From Nitrosospira sp. 56-18 (GTDB lineage Bacteria; Pseudomonadota; Gammaproteobacteria; Burkholderiales; Nitrosomonadaceae), in assembly GCA_001899235.1 (NCBI GenBank), contig MKVR01000050.1, forward strand, positions 116,735 to 180,734: 64,000 nucleotides of DNA, given 5' to 3'. Of this stretch, positions 54,615 to 64,000 are shown piece by piece; position 1 is the stretch's first letter, and every line of letters begins with the position of its first letter. The notes beneath the pieces were generated by a model. The model searched no databases. It saw nothing but the letters and a program-made list of their open reading frames with translations, and was not told the DNA's origin. Made by a program: the position numbers and the translations under genes.

Positions 54615-55660
54615 ACGTCATTCTCCTGATGCCGGGTGATGTTGCTTGATGGGGCATGAAACGGCGCTCCAGCGATTCGCACTTCCTGGATCAACTCCAT
54701 TCCCGTTTGCTTTCTCACGGTTTCACGCACAGCGATAATTACGGCTTCGATATCCTCCGCAGTGGCTTCTCCGGTGTTTACGATAAAATTGGCATGCTTG
54801 GGCGAAACCATGGCCCCGCCGATTCGAAACCCCTTCAATCCACATGACTCGATCAGTCTTGCCGCATGATCCCCCGGGGGATTGCGAAATACCGAGCCCG
54901 CGTTAGGAAGATTCAATGGCTGGCTGGCGGCTCGCCGGGCAAGCAGTTCCTTGATCTTTCTGCGCGACTCCGCATGGCCGCCTGGCTGCAACCGGAACCA
55001 GGCTCCTGCGAACCATTCCTCGGGAACAGCCACGCCGGCGCTATCGGCCGCGCTCCCGGACCTCGGCCGGGACGCAGCTCCCGGCTTTAAAGCGACATGC
55101 CGGTAGCCGATCTGATAATCGGCGGGAAACCGCGAACAAACCTGGCCTGAGCGCGTGAACGTCTGCACCTGCTCGACGATTTCCCACGTTTCGCTGCCGT
55201 AACACCCCGCGTTCATGGCAAGCGCGCCGCCGACCGTTCCTGGAATACCGGCCAGAAATTCGGCGCCCCCCAGGTCATGCCGGGCCGCGAACCGGGCAAT
55301 TTTTGCGCAGGTTACCCCCGCTTCGGCATAGATCAATCGCTTTTCTCCCTTTTCCCTCTCCATGAAAAGGTTATTCAATCGCGCATGCAACACCAGAACA
55401 GTACCGCCCCATCCTCCATCGCGAATCAGGAGGTTGCTGCCCAGGCCCATTACATATAAAGGGTCGCCCCCCGGAAGCTCGCGTAAAAACCGCCGGAGAT
55501 CGTCAAGATCCGCCGGCAGATACAAACGCTCTGCCCTTCCGCCCGCGCGCCAGGAAGTGTACTTCTTCATCGGCTCATCCAGGTGCAGTTCACCTCGAAG
55601 GGCGCGCAAATCATGGCCCGATTCAATGTGCGGCATATCCAATAAACTTCCAGAAATCAT
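54611..55660 (-). CDS. murB: UDP-N-acetylenolpyruvoylglucosamine reductase
   Basis: 349 residues from ATG 55660 (a GTG precedes it at 55663). FAD-binding region: [16 protein letters not shown] and [23 protein letters not shown]. Catalytic Ser in [20 protein letters not shown]. It makes UDP-MurNAc. The stretch around [23 protein letters not shown] is an insert compared with the compact enzyme and looks like a low-complexity loop. Confidence 0.93.
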   Translation of the reverse strand: MISGSLLDMPHIESGHDLRALRGELHLDEPMKKYTSWRAGGRAERLYLPADLDDLRRFLRELPGGDPLYVMGLGSNLLIRDGGWGGTVLVLHARLNNLFMEREKGEKRLIYAEAGVTCAKIARFAARHDLGGAEFLAGIPGTVGGALAMNAGCYGSETWEIVEQVQTFTRSGQVCSRFPADYQIGYRHVALKPGAASRPRSGSAADSAGVAVPEEWFAGAWFRLQPGGHAESRRKIKELLARRAASQPLNLPNAGSVFRNPPGDHAARLIESCGLKGFRIGGAMVSPKHANFIVNTGEATAEDIEAVIIAVRETVRKQTGMELIQEVRIAGAPFHAPSSNITRHQENDV

Positions 55661-55670
55661 CACCTGGTTC

Positions 55671-57086
55671 TCATGGTCCTTTCGCCAGATGGGGCGCCAC
55701 CGCGCCTACCGATCCCGCTCCCATCACCAGAACCACGTCCCCATCCTGGGCTGCGCTCTGGATAGCAGCAGGCAGTTCATCGATGCTCTCCACGTAGATG
55801 GGCTCGATTTTCCCCAACACCCTCAGCGCACGCGCAAGCGACTTGCTGTCGGCGGCGACGATGGGCGTTTCGCCCGCCGGATAAACATCGGCCAGGAGTA
55901 AAACGTCCGCGGTTGAAAGCACCTTGACGAAATCCTCGAACAGGTCTCGCGTACGGGTATAGCGATGCGGCTGGAACGCCAATACCAGCCGCCGACCGGG
56001 AAAGGCGCCGCGTGCCGCCGCAATCGTGGCTGCCATTTCCACTGGATGATGGCCGTAATCATCAACCAGCGTGAAATGCCCTCTGCCAGTTGTTTCCGTC
56101 CCGTGGCCCATGAGATCGATTTCGCCATAACGCTGAAAACGGCGATCGACGCCCTCGAAGTTGGCGAGCGCCCTGATGATTGCTGCGTCTTTTACCCCGA
56201 TCTCGTTGCAGACTGCGATGGCTGCCAGCGCATTCTGCACATTGTGCAAACCTGGCAGGTTAAGCATGATCTTGAGCTTGCGCGCTTTGCCATTCACCCC
56301 TATCACTGCGGTGAAATGCATCCGGCCTTCGTTATGGCTGATATCGATGGCGCGGACTTGCGCGGCATCGGACAAGCCATAGGTAGTGATAGGCTTCGTG
56401 ACCGCTGGCAGAATTTCACGAACGTTTCCGTCATCCAGGCACAACACCGCCATTCCGTAAAATGGCAGATGCTGCAAAAAATCGATGAATGCCTGCCTGA
56501 GCTTGCTGATATCGTGCCCGTAGGTTTCCATATGGTCGGCATCGATATTCGTTACTGCCGCGAGTACGGGCTGCAAATGCAGAAAAGAGGCATCCGATTC
56601 GTCCGCCTCCACGACGATGAACTCTCCGCGTCCCAGCTTTGCGTGCGACCCAGCGGCTTCCAGTCTGCCGCCGATAACAAATGTCGGGTCCATTCCCGCT
56701 TCCGCCAGGATACTGGCCACTAGGCTCGTCGTGGTGGTCTTTCCATGTGTTCCCGCGATGGCGATTCCCTGGCGCAATCTCAACAGTTCCGCCAGCATGA
56801 TGGCGCGCGGCACAACGGGAATATTCCGCTCACGCGCCGCCATGACTTCCGGGTTATCCGGGCTGATCGCTGTGGACGTCACTACTGCATCCGCGGGTTC
56901 CACATGGGCGCGCGCATGCCCGGTATGGATAATGGCGCCCAGCTTTTTCAGCCGCCGGGTGATGGCGGTACTGCTCAAATCCGAGCCGCTGACCTGGTAG
57001 CCCAGGTTCAGCAGCACCTCGGCAATTCCGCTCATGCCCGAGCCTCCGATACCCACGAAATGCACGTGCTTGACCTTGTGCTTCAT
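55671..57086 (-). CDS. murC: UDP-N-acetylmuramate--L-alanine ligase
   Basis: 471 residues from ATG 57086; the ORF-track start is a TTG 14 codons earlier. [29 protein letters not shown], the ATP loop [51 protein letters not shown] and [16 protein letters not shown]. It adds L-Ala to UDP-MurNAc. Its start is 100 bases after the murG stop, a longer gap than elsewhere in this operon, and its ribosome site is weak. Confidence 0.95.
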   Translation of the reverse strand: MKHKVKHVHFVGIGGSGMSGIAEVLLNLGYQVSGSDLSSTAITRRLKKLGAIIHTGHARAHVEPADAVVTSTAISPDNPEVMAARERNIPVVPRAIMLAELLRLRQGIAIAGTHGKTTTTSLVASILAEAGMDPTFVIGGRLEAAGSHAKLGRGEFIVVEADESDASFLHLQPVLAAVTNIDADHMETYGHDISKLRQAFIDFLQHLPFYGMAVLCLDDGNVREILPAVTKPITTYGLSDAAQVRAIDISHNEGRMHFTAVIGVNGKARKLKIMLNLPGLHNVQNALAAIAVCNEIGVKDAAIIRALANFEGVDRRFQRYGEIDLMGHGTETTGRGHFTLVDDYGHHPVEMAATIAAARGAFPGRRLVLAFQPHRYTRTRDLFEDFVKVLSTADVLLLADVYPAGETPIVAADSKSLARALRVLGKIEPIYVESIDELPAAIQSAAQDGDVVLVMGAGSVGAVAPHLAKGP

Positions 57087-57186
57087 GCCGGCGAATCCGA
57101 TAACCGCCAGCAACCGCCGGTGAAACAATGGGAAACATGCGTCATTGATGCGCTCATGCGCCTGTTTTTTCTTTCATGACCAGATC

Positions 57187-58257
57187 TCATTTCACGATTT
57201 CCATGCATGCGTCCGCTACGAACCTGGTCGAATCCGGCTTGGCCAGTTGCCGCGCACGTATCGCCATTTCCATAAGCTGCTTCCGGGTGAACGCGGTGAG
57301 CAACTCCGCAAGATATTGCGGGGTAAGCTCATGCTGCGGCACCAGCACAGCCGCGTTCCTGTCGCTCAGAAACCTCGCGTTGAACGTCTGATGATCGTCC
57401 ACGGCATAAGGAAAGGGCACCAGGACGCTCGCGACCCCGGCGGCAGTCAACTCTGCTATGGTCAACGCGCCCGCGCGGCAGACCACCAGGTCGCACTCCG
57501 CGTAGCGTGTCGCCATGTTTTCGATAAATGGAAGCAGATCTCCTTCCACCTCCATCTCCGCATAGCTTTTACGTACGGCCTCAAGATGCCGCAGCCCGGT
57601 CTGATGCGTTATTGACGGCCTCCCCCGTTCGGGAATCAATCTCAATGCCTGCGGCACGACGGTATTGAGCGCCTGAGCCCCCAGGCTGCCACCGATCACC
57701 AGCAGCCTGAGCTGTCCCTGGCGGATTCCATATCTTTTTTCAGGGACCTCCACCTCGGTTATCTCCCGCCGAACAGGATTTCCCGAAAAAACCACTTTCC
57801 TTCCATCCCGGATCGCTCCCGGAAAACCCAGCAACACCTTATCGGCAACCCTTGCCAGAATCTTGTTGACAAGCCCGGGTATCGAATTCTGTTCATGTAT
57901 GAGTAGCGGTTTCCCGAGCAGCGAAGCCATCATCCCGCCTGGGAAGGCGGGATAGCCACCCATGCCCAGCACAACGTCGGGGCGGGCGTTCAGGATCACG
58001 CGAGCGCTTTGCCAGAACGCAATCAGGAGACGCAGCGGCAAGGTAAGCCAGGTCACGAAGCCCTTTCCGCGCAAACCGGAAAAACGGATGATTTCAAGGT
58101 CATGTCCCCGCCCCGGTACGAGCCTCGTCTCCATCCCGCCTTCCGTGCCCAGCCATACCACACGCCACCCGGCTTGCTTCAAATATTCCGCCACGGCCAG
58201 GCCCGGGAACACATGACCGCCGGTTCCTCCCGCCATGATTAGAATGGTGTGGATCAA
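57187..58257 (-). CDS. murG: UDP-GlcNAc:lipid I N-acetylglucosaminyltransferase
   Basis: 356 residues. GT-B fold with MAGGTGGHVFPGLAVAEYL (G loop), MGGYPAFPGGMMASLLGKPLLIHEQNS and the second nucleotide-binding site DLVVCRAGALTIAELTAAGV. It makes lipid II on the inner face of the membrane. Confidence 0.95.
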   Translation of the reverse strand: MIHTILIMAGGTGGHVFPGLAVAEYLKQAGWRVVWLGTEGGMETRLVPGRGHDLEIIRFSGLRGKGFVTWLTLPLRLLIAFWQSARVILNARPDVVLGMGGYPAFPGGMMASLLGKPLLIHEQNSIPGLVNKILARVADKVLLGFPGAIRDGRKVVFSGNPVRREITEVEVPEKRYGIRQGQLRLLVIGGSLGAQALNTVVPQALRLIPERGRPSITHQTGLRHLEAVRKSYAEMEVEGDLLPFIENMATRYAECDLVVCRAGALTIAELTAAGVASVLVPFPYAVDDHQTFNARFLSDRNAAVLVPQHELTPQYLAELLTAFTRKQLMEMAIRARQLAKPDSTRFVADACMEIVK

Positions 58258-58294
58258 ATCTGCTCACCCCGCCCAATAAAAGATGAGTGTGGAC

Positions 58295-59482
58295 TCATGC
58301 CGCATAACCATTCATCAATTGCCGATTTTCCCAGTCGATGCGCAACAGAACCGCGAGCGCAATGCAGCTGACCAGAATACTGCTGCCACCGAAACTCATC
58401 AGCGGCAAGGTCAACCCCTTTGTCGGCAGCACTCCCATGTTCACTCCCATATTGATGAGAGCCTGGAAACCTATCCATACACCGATACCATGCGCCACCA
58501 GCGCGGAAAACGCGCGCTCCCGGATAGCGGCCTGCCTGCCAATAACGAATGCGCGCAACACTACCCAGCCGAACAACGCGATGACCGTGAGAACCCCGGC
58601 GAAACCAAGCTCTTCCGCGATGACTGCCAACAGAAAGTCGGTATGCGCCTCCGGCAGGTAGAAAAGCTTTTCCACGCTGCCCCCCAGACCCACTCCCAGC
58701 CATTCACCACGTCCGAAGGCGATCAATGCATGGCTCAACTGATATCCTTTTCCGTAGGGATCGTCCCATGGATCCATGAAGCCAAAAAAGCGCTGCATGC
58801 GGTAAGGCTCCATCCAGATCAATGCCAGCAGGCTGGCCACCACAAAGCCGGCCAAGCCCGCGAACAGCTTCAAGCCGATGCCCCCCAGAAACAATATGGC
58901 CATCACGACAGCCGTAATGACAACGAACGCGCCGAAATCCGGTTCGAGAAGCAACAGCGAACCCAGACCCAGCATGACGACCAGCATGGGAAGAAAACCC
59001 TTGCGAAAACTGTTCAGATAAGCTGCTCTGCGAACCGTGTAGCGGGCGGCATAGAGAATGACAAATAATTTCATGAATTCCGAAGGCTGGAAATTCACTA
59101 CCAGCAGCGATATCCAGCGGCGGCTGCCATTAACCTCGCGGCCTATGCTGGGGACAAGCACCAGGACGAGCAGGATTGCCCCCACGAAAAACAGATGAAA
59201 CGAGTACTTTTCCCAGTACCCCGTAGGTACCTGAAATGCAAGCAGGCCTGCGAGCAGGCTCACAGCCAGATAGATGCCATGCCGGATGAGAAAATGCGCC
59301 GGATCGCCGTTGCCGTCCTGGCCCGCTTCCGCAATGGCGATGGAAGCGGAATAAACCATCACGAGCCCGAGGCCAAGCAATAGGACCGACGACCAGATCA
59401 GGGAGTGGTCGAAATGAGACACGGCTTTTTTCTGACCGATGCTTGTCTGGTATATCATTGCCTTGCGCGCGGTTTGCATCAT
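58295..59482 (-). CDS. ftsW: Cell division SEDS glycosyltransferase FtsW
   Basis: 395 residues from ATG 59482, whose GGGAG ribosome site lies in the end of murD; the ORF-track start is inside murD. About ten membrane helices. Conserved parts are [51 protein letters not shown] and [20 protein letters not shown]. It polymerises septal murein with FtsI. The ATG overlaps the murD stop (ATGATG). Confidence 0.95.
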   Translation of the reverse strand: MMQTARKAMIYQTSIGQKKAVSHFDHSLIWSSVLLLGLGLVMVYSASIAIAEAGQDGNGDPAHFLIRHGIYLAVSLLAGLLAFQVPTGYWEKYSFHLFFVGAILLVLVLVPSIGREVNGSRRWISLLVVNFQPSEFMKLFVILYAARYTVRRAAYLNSFRKGFLPMLVVMLGLGSLLLLEPDFGAFVVITAVVMAILFLGGIGLKLFAGLAGFVVASLLALIWMEPYRMQRFFGFMDPWDDPYGKGYQLSHALIAFGRGEWLGVGLGGSVEKLFYLPEAHTDFLLAVIAEELGFAGVLTVIALFGWVVLRAFVIGRQAAIRERAFSALVAHGIGVWIGFQALINMGVNMGVLPTKGLTLPLMSFGGSSILVSCIALAVLLRIDWENRQLMNGYAA

Positions 59483-60891
59483 CGCGCTCCCTTTGGGAGC
59501 GCCCGCACAGCCGCGACGAATACTTCGGACCGATGCACGTAATTCCTGAACATGTCCAGGCTTGCGCATGCCGGCGACAAGAGCACCGCGTCCCCCTGTT
59601 TCGACAGCGCAAACCCTTGCTGCACCGCCTCTTCCATGTTCGAGGCAAAATATAGCGGCACGCCGCCACGCTCCAGCGCAGCGGCCATATTTTTCGCGTC
59701 CCGCCCTATCAGCACCACGGCACGAGCATGTCGGGCAACAGGCCCGGCCAGCGGCGAAAAATCCTGGCCTTTGCCGTCTCCACCTGCTATCAGCACGACC
59801 GTTTGGGACAAACCATTCAGGGCGGCCACCGTCGCGCCTACATTCGTTCCCTTGGAGTCATCGTAAAATGTCACATCCTCCATCACCGCCACTTTCTCCA
59901 TCCGGTGCGGCAATCCCCTGAATTCGCGCAGCGCTTCGAGCAAAGGTTCCAGAGGCAACGCCAGCGCGCGGGATAATGCCAGTGCGGCGAGCGCATTGGT
60001 CGCGTTATGCCGACCTGTTACCGCAAGCTCGCTGGCTTTCATCAGCCGCTTCTTCCCCTGCACCAGCCAGATGTCATTTCCTTCGGATAGCAGGCCATAA
60101 TCCTCCTCTCTCTCAGGCATACCGCATCCGAATGTCACTTGCTTCCTTCCGCTCGACCCCATGGCGCGGACCAGAGGATCATCCCGGTTGATCACCTGCA
60201 CGCCTTCCCTATCGCCACTCGGGCCGCTCTTCAGAAATATCCCAGCTTTGGCAGCTGCGTAATCCTCCATGCTCGCGTAACGGTCGAGATGATCTTCAGT
60301 CACGTTCAGCACGGTTGCCGCATCCAGGAACAGGCTTTGTGTGGTTTCCAGCTGAAAACTCGACATCTCCAATACCCACGCCCGTGGAAATCGCCCCATA
60401 TCCTGCCGGCGCATCCATGCATCCAGCACGGCCGGCCCTATGTTTCCCGCAACCTCCACGTCCCAGCCGGCCTTCCTGGCCATTGCACCCACCATGGCGG
60501 TTACGGTAGTCTTGCCGTTGGATCCGGTAATGCCGATAATTCCGGGTCTTGCGGCGTCCTCCTGTTGCATGGTCTGCAAGGCCAATGCAAAAAGCTCCAT
60601 GTCGCCTACGACTGGAACGCCATTCGCAACAGCCCGCCTGACCAGCGGTTCGGACAGAGGCACTCCGGGGCTGATGCCGATAAGATCGACGCCCGAAAAT
60701 GCCCCGGCATCGAATCCGCCTTCATATATCCTGGCCTCAGGCAAACTCTGCCTGAACTCCGCAAGGCGCGGCGGAGCCAGACGGGTGTCGGCTGCACGTA
60801 CCGTCGCTTTGCAGCGTGATAGCCACTTGGCCATCGACAAGCCGGTTTCCCCGATTCCGAGCACCAGCACGATTTTTCCCCGCAGATCCAT
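59479..60891 (-). CDS. murD: UDP-N-acetylmuramoylalanine--D-glutamate ligase
   Basis: 470 residues. [35 protein letters not shown], the ATP loop [39 protein letters not shown] and [17 protein letters not shown]. It adds D-Glu to UDP-MurNAc-L-Ala. It is 9 bases after mraY. Confidence 0.95.
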   Translation of the reverse strand: MDLRGKIVLVLGIGETGLSMAKWLSRCKATVRAADTRLAPPRLAEFRQSLPEARIYEGGFDAGAFSGVDLIGISPGVPLSEPLVRRAVANGVPVVGDMELFALALQTMQQEDAARPGIIGITGSNGKTTVTAMVGAMARKAGWDVEVAGNIGPAVLDAWMRRQDMGRFPRAWVLEMSSFQLETTQSLFLDAATVLNVTEDHLDRYASMEDYAAAKAGIFLKSGPSGDREGVQVINRDDPLVRAMGSSGRKQVTFGCGMPEREEDYGLLSEGNDIWLVQGKKRLMKASELAVTGRHNATNALAALALSRALALPLEPLLEALREFRGLPHRMEKVAVMEDVTFYDDSKGTNVGATVAALNGLSQTVVLIAGGDGKGQDFSPLAGPVARHARAVVLIGRDAKNMAAALERGGVPLYFASNMEEAVQQGFALSKQGDAVLLSPACASLDMFRNYVHRSEVFVAAVRALPKGAR

Positions 60892-60900
60892 TACCTGGCG

Positions 60901-61986
60901 TTACCTCAACTTCAACGACGACAAGCCGAACAGCACCAGCATCATGGTGATGATCCAGAAACGCACCACCACTTGGTTTTCTTTCCAGCCCTTCAGTTCA
61001 TAGTGATGATGGAGGGGAGCCATTCGAAAGATGCGTTTGCCGACAAGCTTGAACGATGCTACCTGCAGCATGACCGAAAGAGTTTCGACCACGAATACGC
61101 CACCCATGATGAGTAGCACGATCTCCTGGCGTATGATGACCGTCACGATACCGAGCGCGGCACCGAGCGCGAGTGCGCCGACATCTCCCATGAAAACTTC
61201 CGCGGGATAAGCGTTGAACCAGAGAAAGGCAAGTCCCGCACCTGCCAGTGCGCCGCAGAATACCGCCAGCTCTCCAGCTTGAGGTATATGCGGAATGCCA
61301 AGGTATTTGGCGAAAACCGCATGGCCGGCGACATACGCGAATATCGCGAGGGCACTGCTGATCATGACGGTAGGCATGATGGCGAGGCCATCCAGGCCAT
61401 CGGTGAGGTTTACGGCATTACTGGTTCCCACGATGACAAAGTAGGCGAGTGCCACAAACCCGACCAGCCCCAGGGGTATGGCGACCTGCTTGAAAAATGG
61501 CACGATCATGGTGGTCTGCGCGGGCAACTCGGCGGTCAGGACGAGGTACAGTGCAGCGAACAGGGCTATCAACGATTGCCAGAAGAGCTTCGCCCTGGCG
61601 GAAAGTCCCTTGGGGTTGCGATAGACTACCTTGCGGTAGTCATCCGTCCAGCCGATCACGCCGAACCCCATTGTCGTTATCAGCACTACCCATATGTACC
61701 GATTGCTCAGATCCGCCCACAGAAGCGTGGTAATGGCGATCGATACCAGTATCAGCGCGCCGCCCATGGTAGGCGTGCCCGCTTTGATGAGATGCGTCTG
61801 GGGACCGTCGTCCCGTACCGACTGTCCGATCTTGTAAGCGGTAAGCTTCCTTATCATCGCTGGCCCGACGATGAAAGAAATCGCCAGAGACGTCAGCGCC
61901 GCCAGAACGGTCCGCAACGTGATATAGTTGAACACATTGAAAACACGTATGTCTTTGCTAAGCCACTGGGCAAGTTCTAGCAGCAT
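60901..61986 (-). CDS. mraY: Phospho-MurNAc-pentapeptide transferase
   Basis: 361 residues from ATG 61986, the usual MraY size; the ORF-track version adds 46 residues of non-coding character. Ten membrane helices with [43 protein letters not shown] and [11 protein letters not shown] (catalytic Asp and His-rich loop). It transfers phospho-MurNAc-pentapeptide to undecaprenyl phosphate, making lipid I. A 127-base gap separates its start from the murF stop. Confidence 0.95.
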   Translation of the reverse strand: MLLELAQWLSKDIRVFNVFNYITLRTVLAALTSLAISFIVGPAMIRKLTAYKIGQSVRDDGPQTHLIKAGTPTMGGALILVSIAITTLLWADLSNRYIWVVLITTMGFGVIGWTDDYRKVVYRNPKGLSARAKLFWQSLIALFAALYLVLTAELPAQTTMIVPFFKQVAIPLGLVGFVALAYFVIVGTSNAVNLTDGLDGLAIMPTVMISSALAIFAYVAGHAVFAKYLGIPHIPQAGELAVFCGALAGAGLAFLWFNAYPAEVFMGDVGALALGAALGIVTVIIRQEIVLLIMGGVFVVETLSVMLQVASFKLVGKRIFRMAPLHHHYELKGWKENQVVVRFWIITMMLVLFGLSSLKLR

Positions 61987-62113
61987 GTCAGCCCCGCCTG
62001 GAGGAGATTCTGGTTCCTGCCGAGCTGCAGGAGCAGGGAGGTAAGGCGGCACCGCTCGCCCACGAAATTCATAATCGATAAATCCACAATTTACAAAATT
62101 TGCAATCCGCCGA

Positions 62114-63574
62114 TCACTGTTCAAAACGGGCTGCGACCCGTTCCATCCGCATGAACCGTGATCCCTTTATCAGCACGGTCGTATCGGGCGTCAACTCGCT
62201 TTCCACCTCCGCCAGCAACCCCTCGATTTCATCGAAGTGTTTCGCCCCCGGTCCGAACTGGTCCACGGCATATGCGCTGAATTCGCCCAGGGCGAACAAC
62301 TTGTCGATACCCGAGAACCGTGCCTCGGCACCAATGCGGGCATGCGCATCTCTCGCGCTGTCGCCCAGCTCGCCCATGTCCCCAAGCACCATGATCTTTT
62401 TTCCATCAGCCTTTGCCAGAACGGCCAATCCCGCCTTCACCGATTCCGGGTTCGCGTTGTAGCTGTCATCTATCAGGATCGATCCATGCAAGCCGTGCTT
62501 TCTCTGCATGCGTCCCTTCACCCCGCGGAACTGGCTCAATCCCGCAGCTATGGCTTTCCCTTCGATACCCATCGCTACCGCTGCTGCTGCCGCCGCCAGC
62601 GCGTTGCATATGTTGTGCACTCCCGGCACCTGCAACTCAACCTCCTCCGTGCATGCCGGCAGCAGCAGACTCATTCTGCTGCCTGGAGAATCGAGCGGGG
62701 AGTGGTGCGGATCAAGCGGATCGAGTTGGTAGCGGGCGCTTACCGCTGGCTTTCCACCCAACCCGAATTCGAGTATCTTTCTGCTCTTTCCGTCCCTTTC
62801 ACCTCCTTTGGCTCTGCCCCCCCTGGCGCCCTCATCCATCCCTGCGGCCAATTTGCGCCACAGCGGCGCATAGGAGTCATCCGCGTTGATGACTGCGATA
62901 CCCTGCTCGTCAAGCCCTTCAAAAATTTCACCTTTGGCATAAGCAACCGCTTCCACTGAACCGAGGTCGCGAGTATGTGCCATGCCCGCATTGGTAATCA
63001 CCGCCACGCTCGGCCTTGTCAGCCGGCTCAAGTAGGCAATTTCTCCAGAATGATTCATACCCATTTCGATTACAGCGTACACATGCTGCTCGCGCATCCG
63101 CAAAAGCGTCAGGGGGACACCGATGTCATTATTGAGGTTGCCCTCGGTAAACAGCACTCGCTCGGGACCAGGTGTGCGTTGTCCGCGCTGCGCCGCCTGT
63201 TGCAGAATGGACGCAAGCATTTCCTTGACCGTCGTCTTGCCATTGCTGCCGGTAACCGCCACCACCGGAATGGCAAAGCGATCACGCCAGTACTTCGCCA
63301 ACTGCCCCAGCGCAAGGCGAGGATCCTTCACCAGGATCAGGGGAATGCCGGCGCCCTTGCTGGCCGCGCAATCCTGTCGAACCAGGGCGGCGGAAGCGCC
63401 CTTTTGCTGTACTTCCGGCAGATAATCATGGCCATCGAATTTTTCGCCTGTCAGGGCCACGAACAGATTACCCCGGCCGATCGTCCGGCTATCGGTACTC
63501 ACGGCGGTGAAGGAAACATCCTGGCCGCTCGATTCCGCATGCAGGGCATGAGCCGCTTGCCGCACCGTCATCAT
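62114..63574 (-). CDS. murF: UDP-MurNAc-tripeptide--D-alanyl-D-alanine ligase
   Basis: 486 residues. The N-terminal recognition domain ([28 protein letters not shown]) is followed by the ATP loop [32 protein letters not shown], and [17 protein letters not shown]. It adds D-Ala-D-Ala. A loop at about residues 250-300 ([18 protein letters not shown]) is rich in Gly, Arg and Lys and longer than usual. ATGA overlap with the murE stop. Confidence 0.94.
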   Translation of the reverse strand: MMTVRQAAHALHAESSGQDVSFTAVSTDSRTIGRGNLFVALTGEKFDGHDYLPEVQQKGASAALVRQDCAASKGAGIPLILVKDPRLALGQLAKYWRDRFAIPVVAVTGSNGKTTVKEMLASILQQAAQRGQRTPGPERVLFTEGNLNNDIGVPLTLLRMREQHVYAVIEMGMNHSGEIAYLSRLTRPSVAVITNAGMAHTRDLGSVEAVAYAKGEIFEGLDEQGIAVINADDSYAPLWRKLAAGMDEGARGGRAKGGERDGKSRKILEFGLGGKPAVSARYQLDPLDPHHSPLDSPGSRMSLLLPACTEEVELQVPGVHNICNALAAAAAAVAMGIEGKAIAAGLSQFRGVKGRMQRKHGLHGSILIDDSYNANPESVKAGLAVLAKADGKKIMVLGDMGELGDSARDAHARIGAEARFSGIDKLFALGEFSAYAVDQFGPGAKHFDEIEGLLAEVESELTPDTTVLIKGSRFMRMERVAARFEQ

Positions 63575-64000
63575 ATTTTTGACGCCCCCCCGGCGCGGGG
63601 CTCCGCCAAGGCTCGCTGCGCAACCTCGGCATCGCTGAACGGATATTTCTTCCCGTTAATCTCCTGATATGATTCATGGCCCTTCCCGGCAATGAGCACC
63701 ACATCACCCTTTTTTGCGCCTCGAATCGCGCGCGAGATGGCTAGCGCCCGGTCCTCCTCGACATGATGGTTTGAACCGGCACCCGCCAGGATCTGGTCGA
63801 TAATGGTTCGCGCGTTCTCGCTTCGCGGATTATCGTTCGTAACGATGACCTCATCGGCCAGCTTCGTTGCCAGCGCGCCCAGCAAAGGACGCTTGCCTTG
63901 GTCACGTTCTCCCCCACATCCAAATACACAAATCAATTTTTCATCGCGAAATTCTGCTGCCGGATACAGCCTTATAGTCGTTCCTGCATTCCCCTGAGTG
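63571..64000 (-). CDS. murE: UDP-MurNAc-tripeptide synthetase MurE, C-terminal part (cut by window edge)
   Basis: 143 codons up to the edge; the ORF-track start at 63936 is not the real start since the frame is open to base 64000 (…LYPAAEFRDEKLICVFGCGGERDQGK). Features: GCGGERDQGKRPLLG, TNDNPRSE (the DNPR motif tied to meso-diaminopimelate specificity) and VLIAGKGHESYQ. It adds meso-Dap in murein precursor synthesis. The stop overlaps the murF start. Confidence 0.93.
   Translation of the reverse strand, partial: TQGNAGTTIRLYPAAEFRDEKLICVFGCGGERDQGKRPLLGALATKLADEVIVTNDNPRSENARTIIDQILAGAGSNHHVEEDRALAISRAIRGAKKGDVVLIAGKGHESYQEINGKKYPFSDAEVAQRALAEPRAGGASKI

Noticed and set aside
54866-55106. Plus-strand ORFs opposite murB
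   Set aside because: Shadows of the GC-rich murB loop; murB motifs are complete on the minus strand.

Overview
The window is ordinary chromosomal sequence from a Gram-negative bacterium, most likely a betaproteobacterium of the Nitrosomonadaceae (Nitrosospira/Nitrosomonas type). This rests on gene order and protein flavour: a dcw cluster in betaproteobacterial order, a cytochrome P460/c'-beta-like haem protein, a PEP-CTERM protein, a histone H1-like Lys/Ala-rich protein, and a degenerate dihydroorotase beside PyrB. No search was run, so the genus is an inference. No rRNA, CRISPR array, prophage or complete insertion sequence was seen. There is one tRNA (anticodon CAT).

Layout. 1-8.7 kb is an accessory-looking minus-strand block: a truncated TonB-dependent receptor, a Crp/Fnr-family regulator, a REC-GGDEF diguanylate cyclase overlapping a large hybrid sensor kinase, a repeat-rich gap, and a PEP-CTERM protein. 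9-20 kb is housekeeping: the tRNA, a UbiH-type monooxygenase, DsbC, MltA, a 43-residue membrane peptide missed by the ORF track, GdhA, a succinate-semialdehyde dehydrogenase, then slt, an NDUFA9-like SDR and cca as a run. 20-25.8 kb holds dsbA, a SPOR protein and argS on the minus strand, a TIGR03790-type exported protein and a rhomboid protease. 26-34.9 kb holds nrdA-nrdB behind a double NrdR box, the H1-like protein, a small acidic protein, fumC and a patatin. 35-38.5 kb holds a TerC/YjbE membrane protein, UspA, an atypical pilin and two membrane proteins, broken up by miniature transposable elements. 38.9-45.8 kb holds yqgE-ruvX-pyrR-pyrB-pyrC', prlC and the P460-like lipoprotein. 46-64 kb holds secA and an M23 peptidase, a divergent DUF721/DciA-like gene, and the minus-strand dcw operon ftsZ-ftsA-ftsQ-ddlB-murB-murC-murG-ftsW-murD-mraY-murF-murE (murE runs off the edge).

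Most notable observations. (1) The same 16-base sequence, TGGCATGATTATTGCT, lies upstream of both the Crp/Fnr-family gene and the PEP-CTERM gene, pointing at each; it matches the sigma-54 -24/-12 consensus at all but one position, so the two genes may share RpoN control. (2) A MITE-like family with ends GGGAAGCGCTGAAYAAATC and TA at its borders occurs as about 352, 198 and 76 bp versions plus a fragment; two copies abut gene 3' ends so that the TA plus the first element base forms the TAG stop codon of terC and of secA. (3) A second MITE-like family has perfect 19-bp terminal inverted repeats. (4) Several proteins lack a hallmark residue: a pilin without Glu5, a dihydroorotase without its HxH, and a P460-like protein with Met where the cross-linking Lys is expected. 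(5) lpxC is missing from its usual place after ftsZ.
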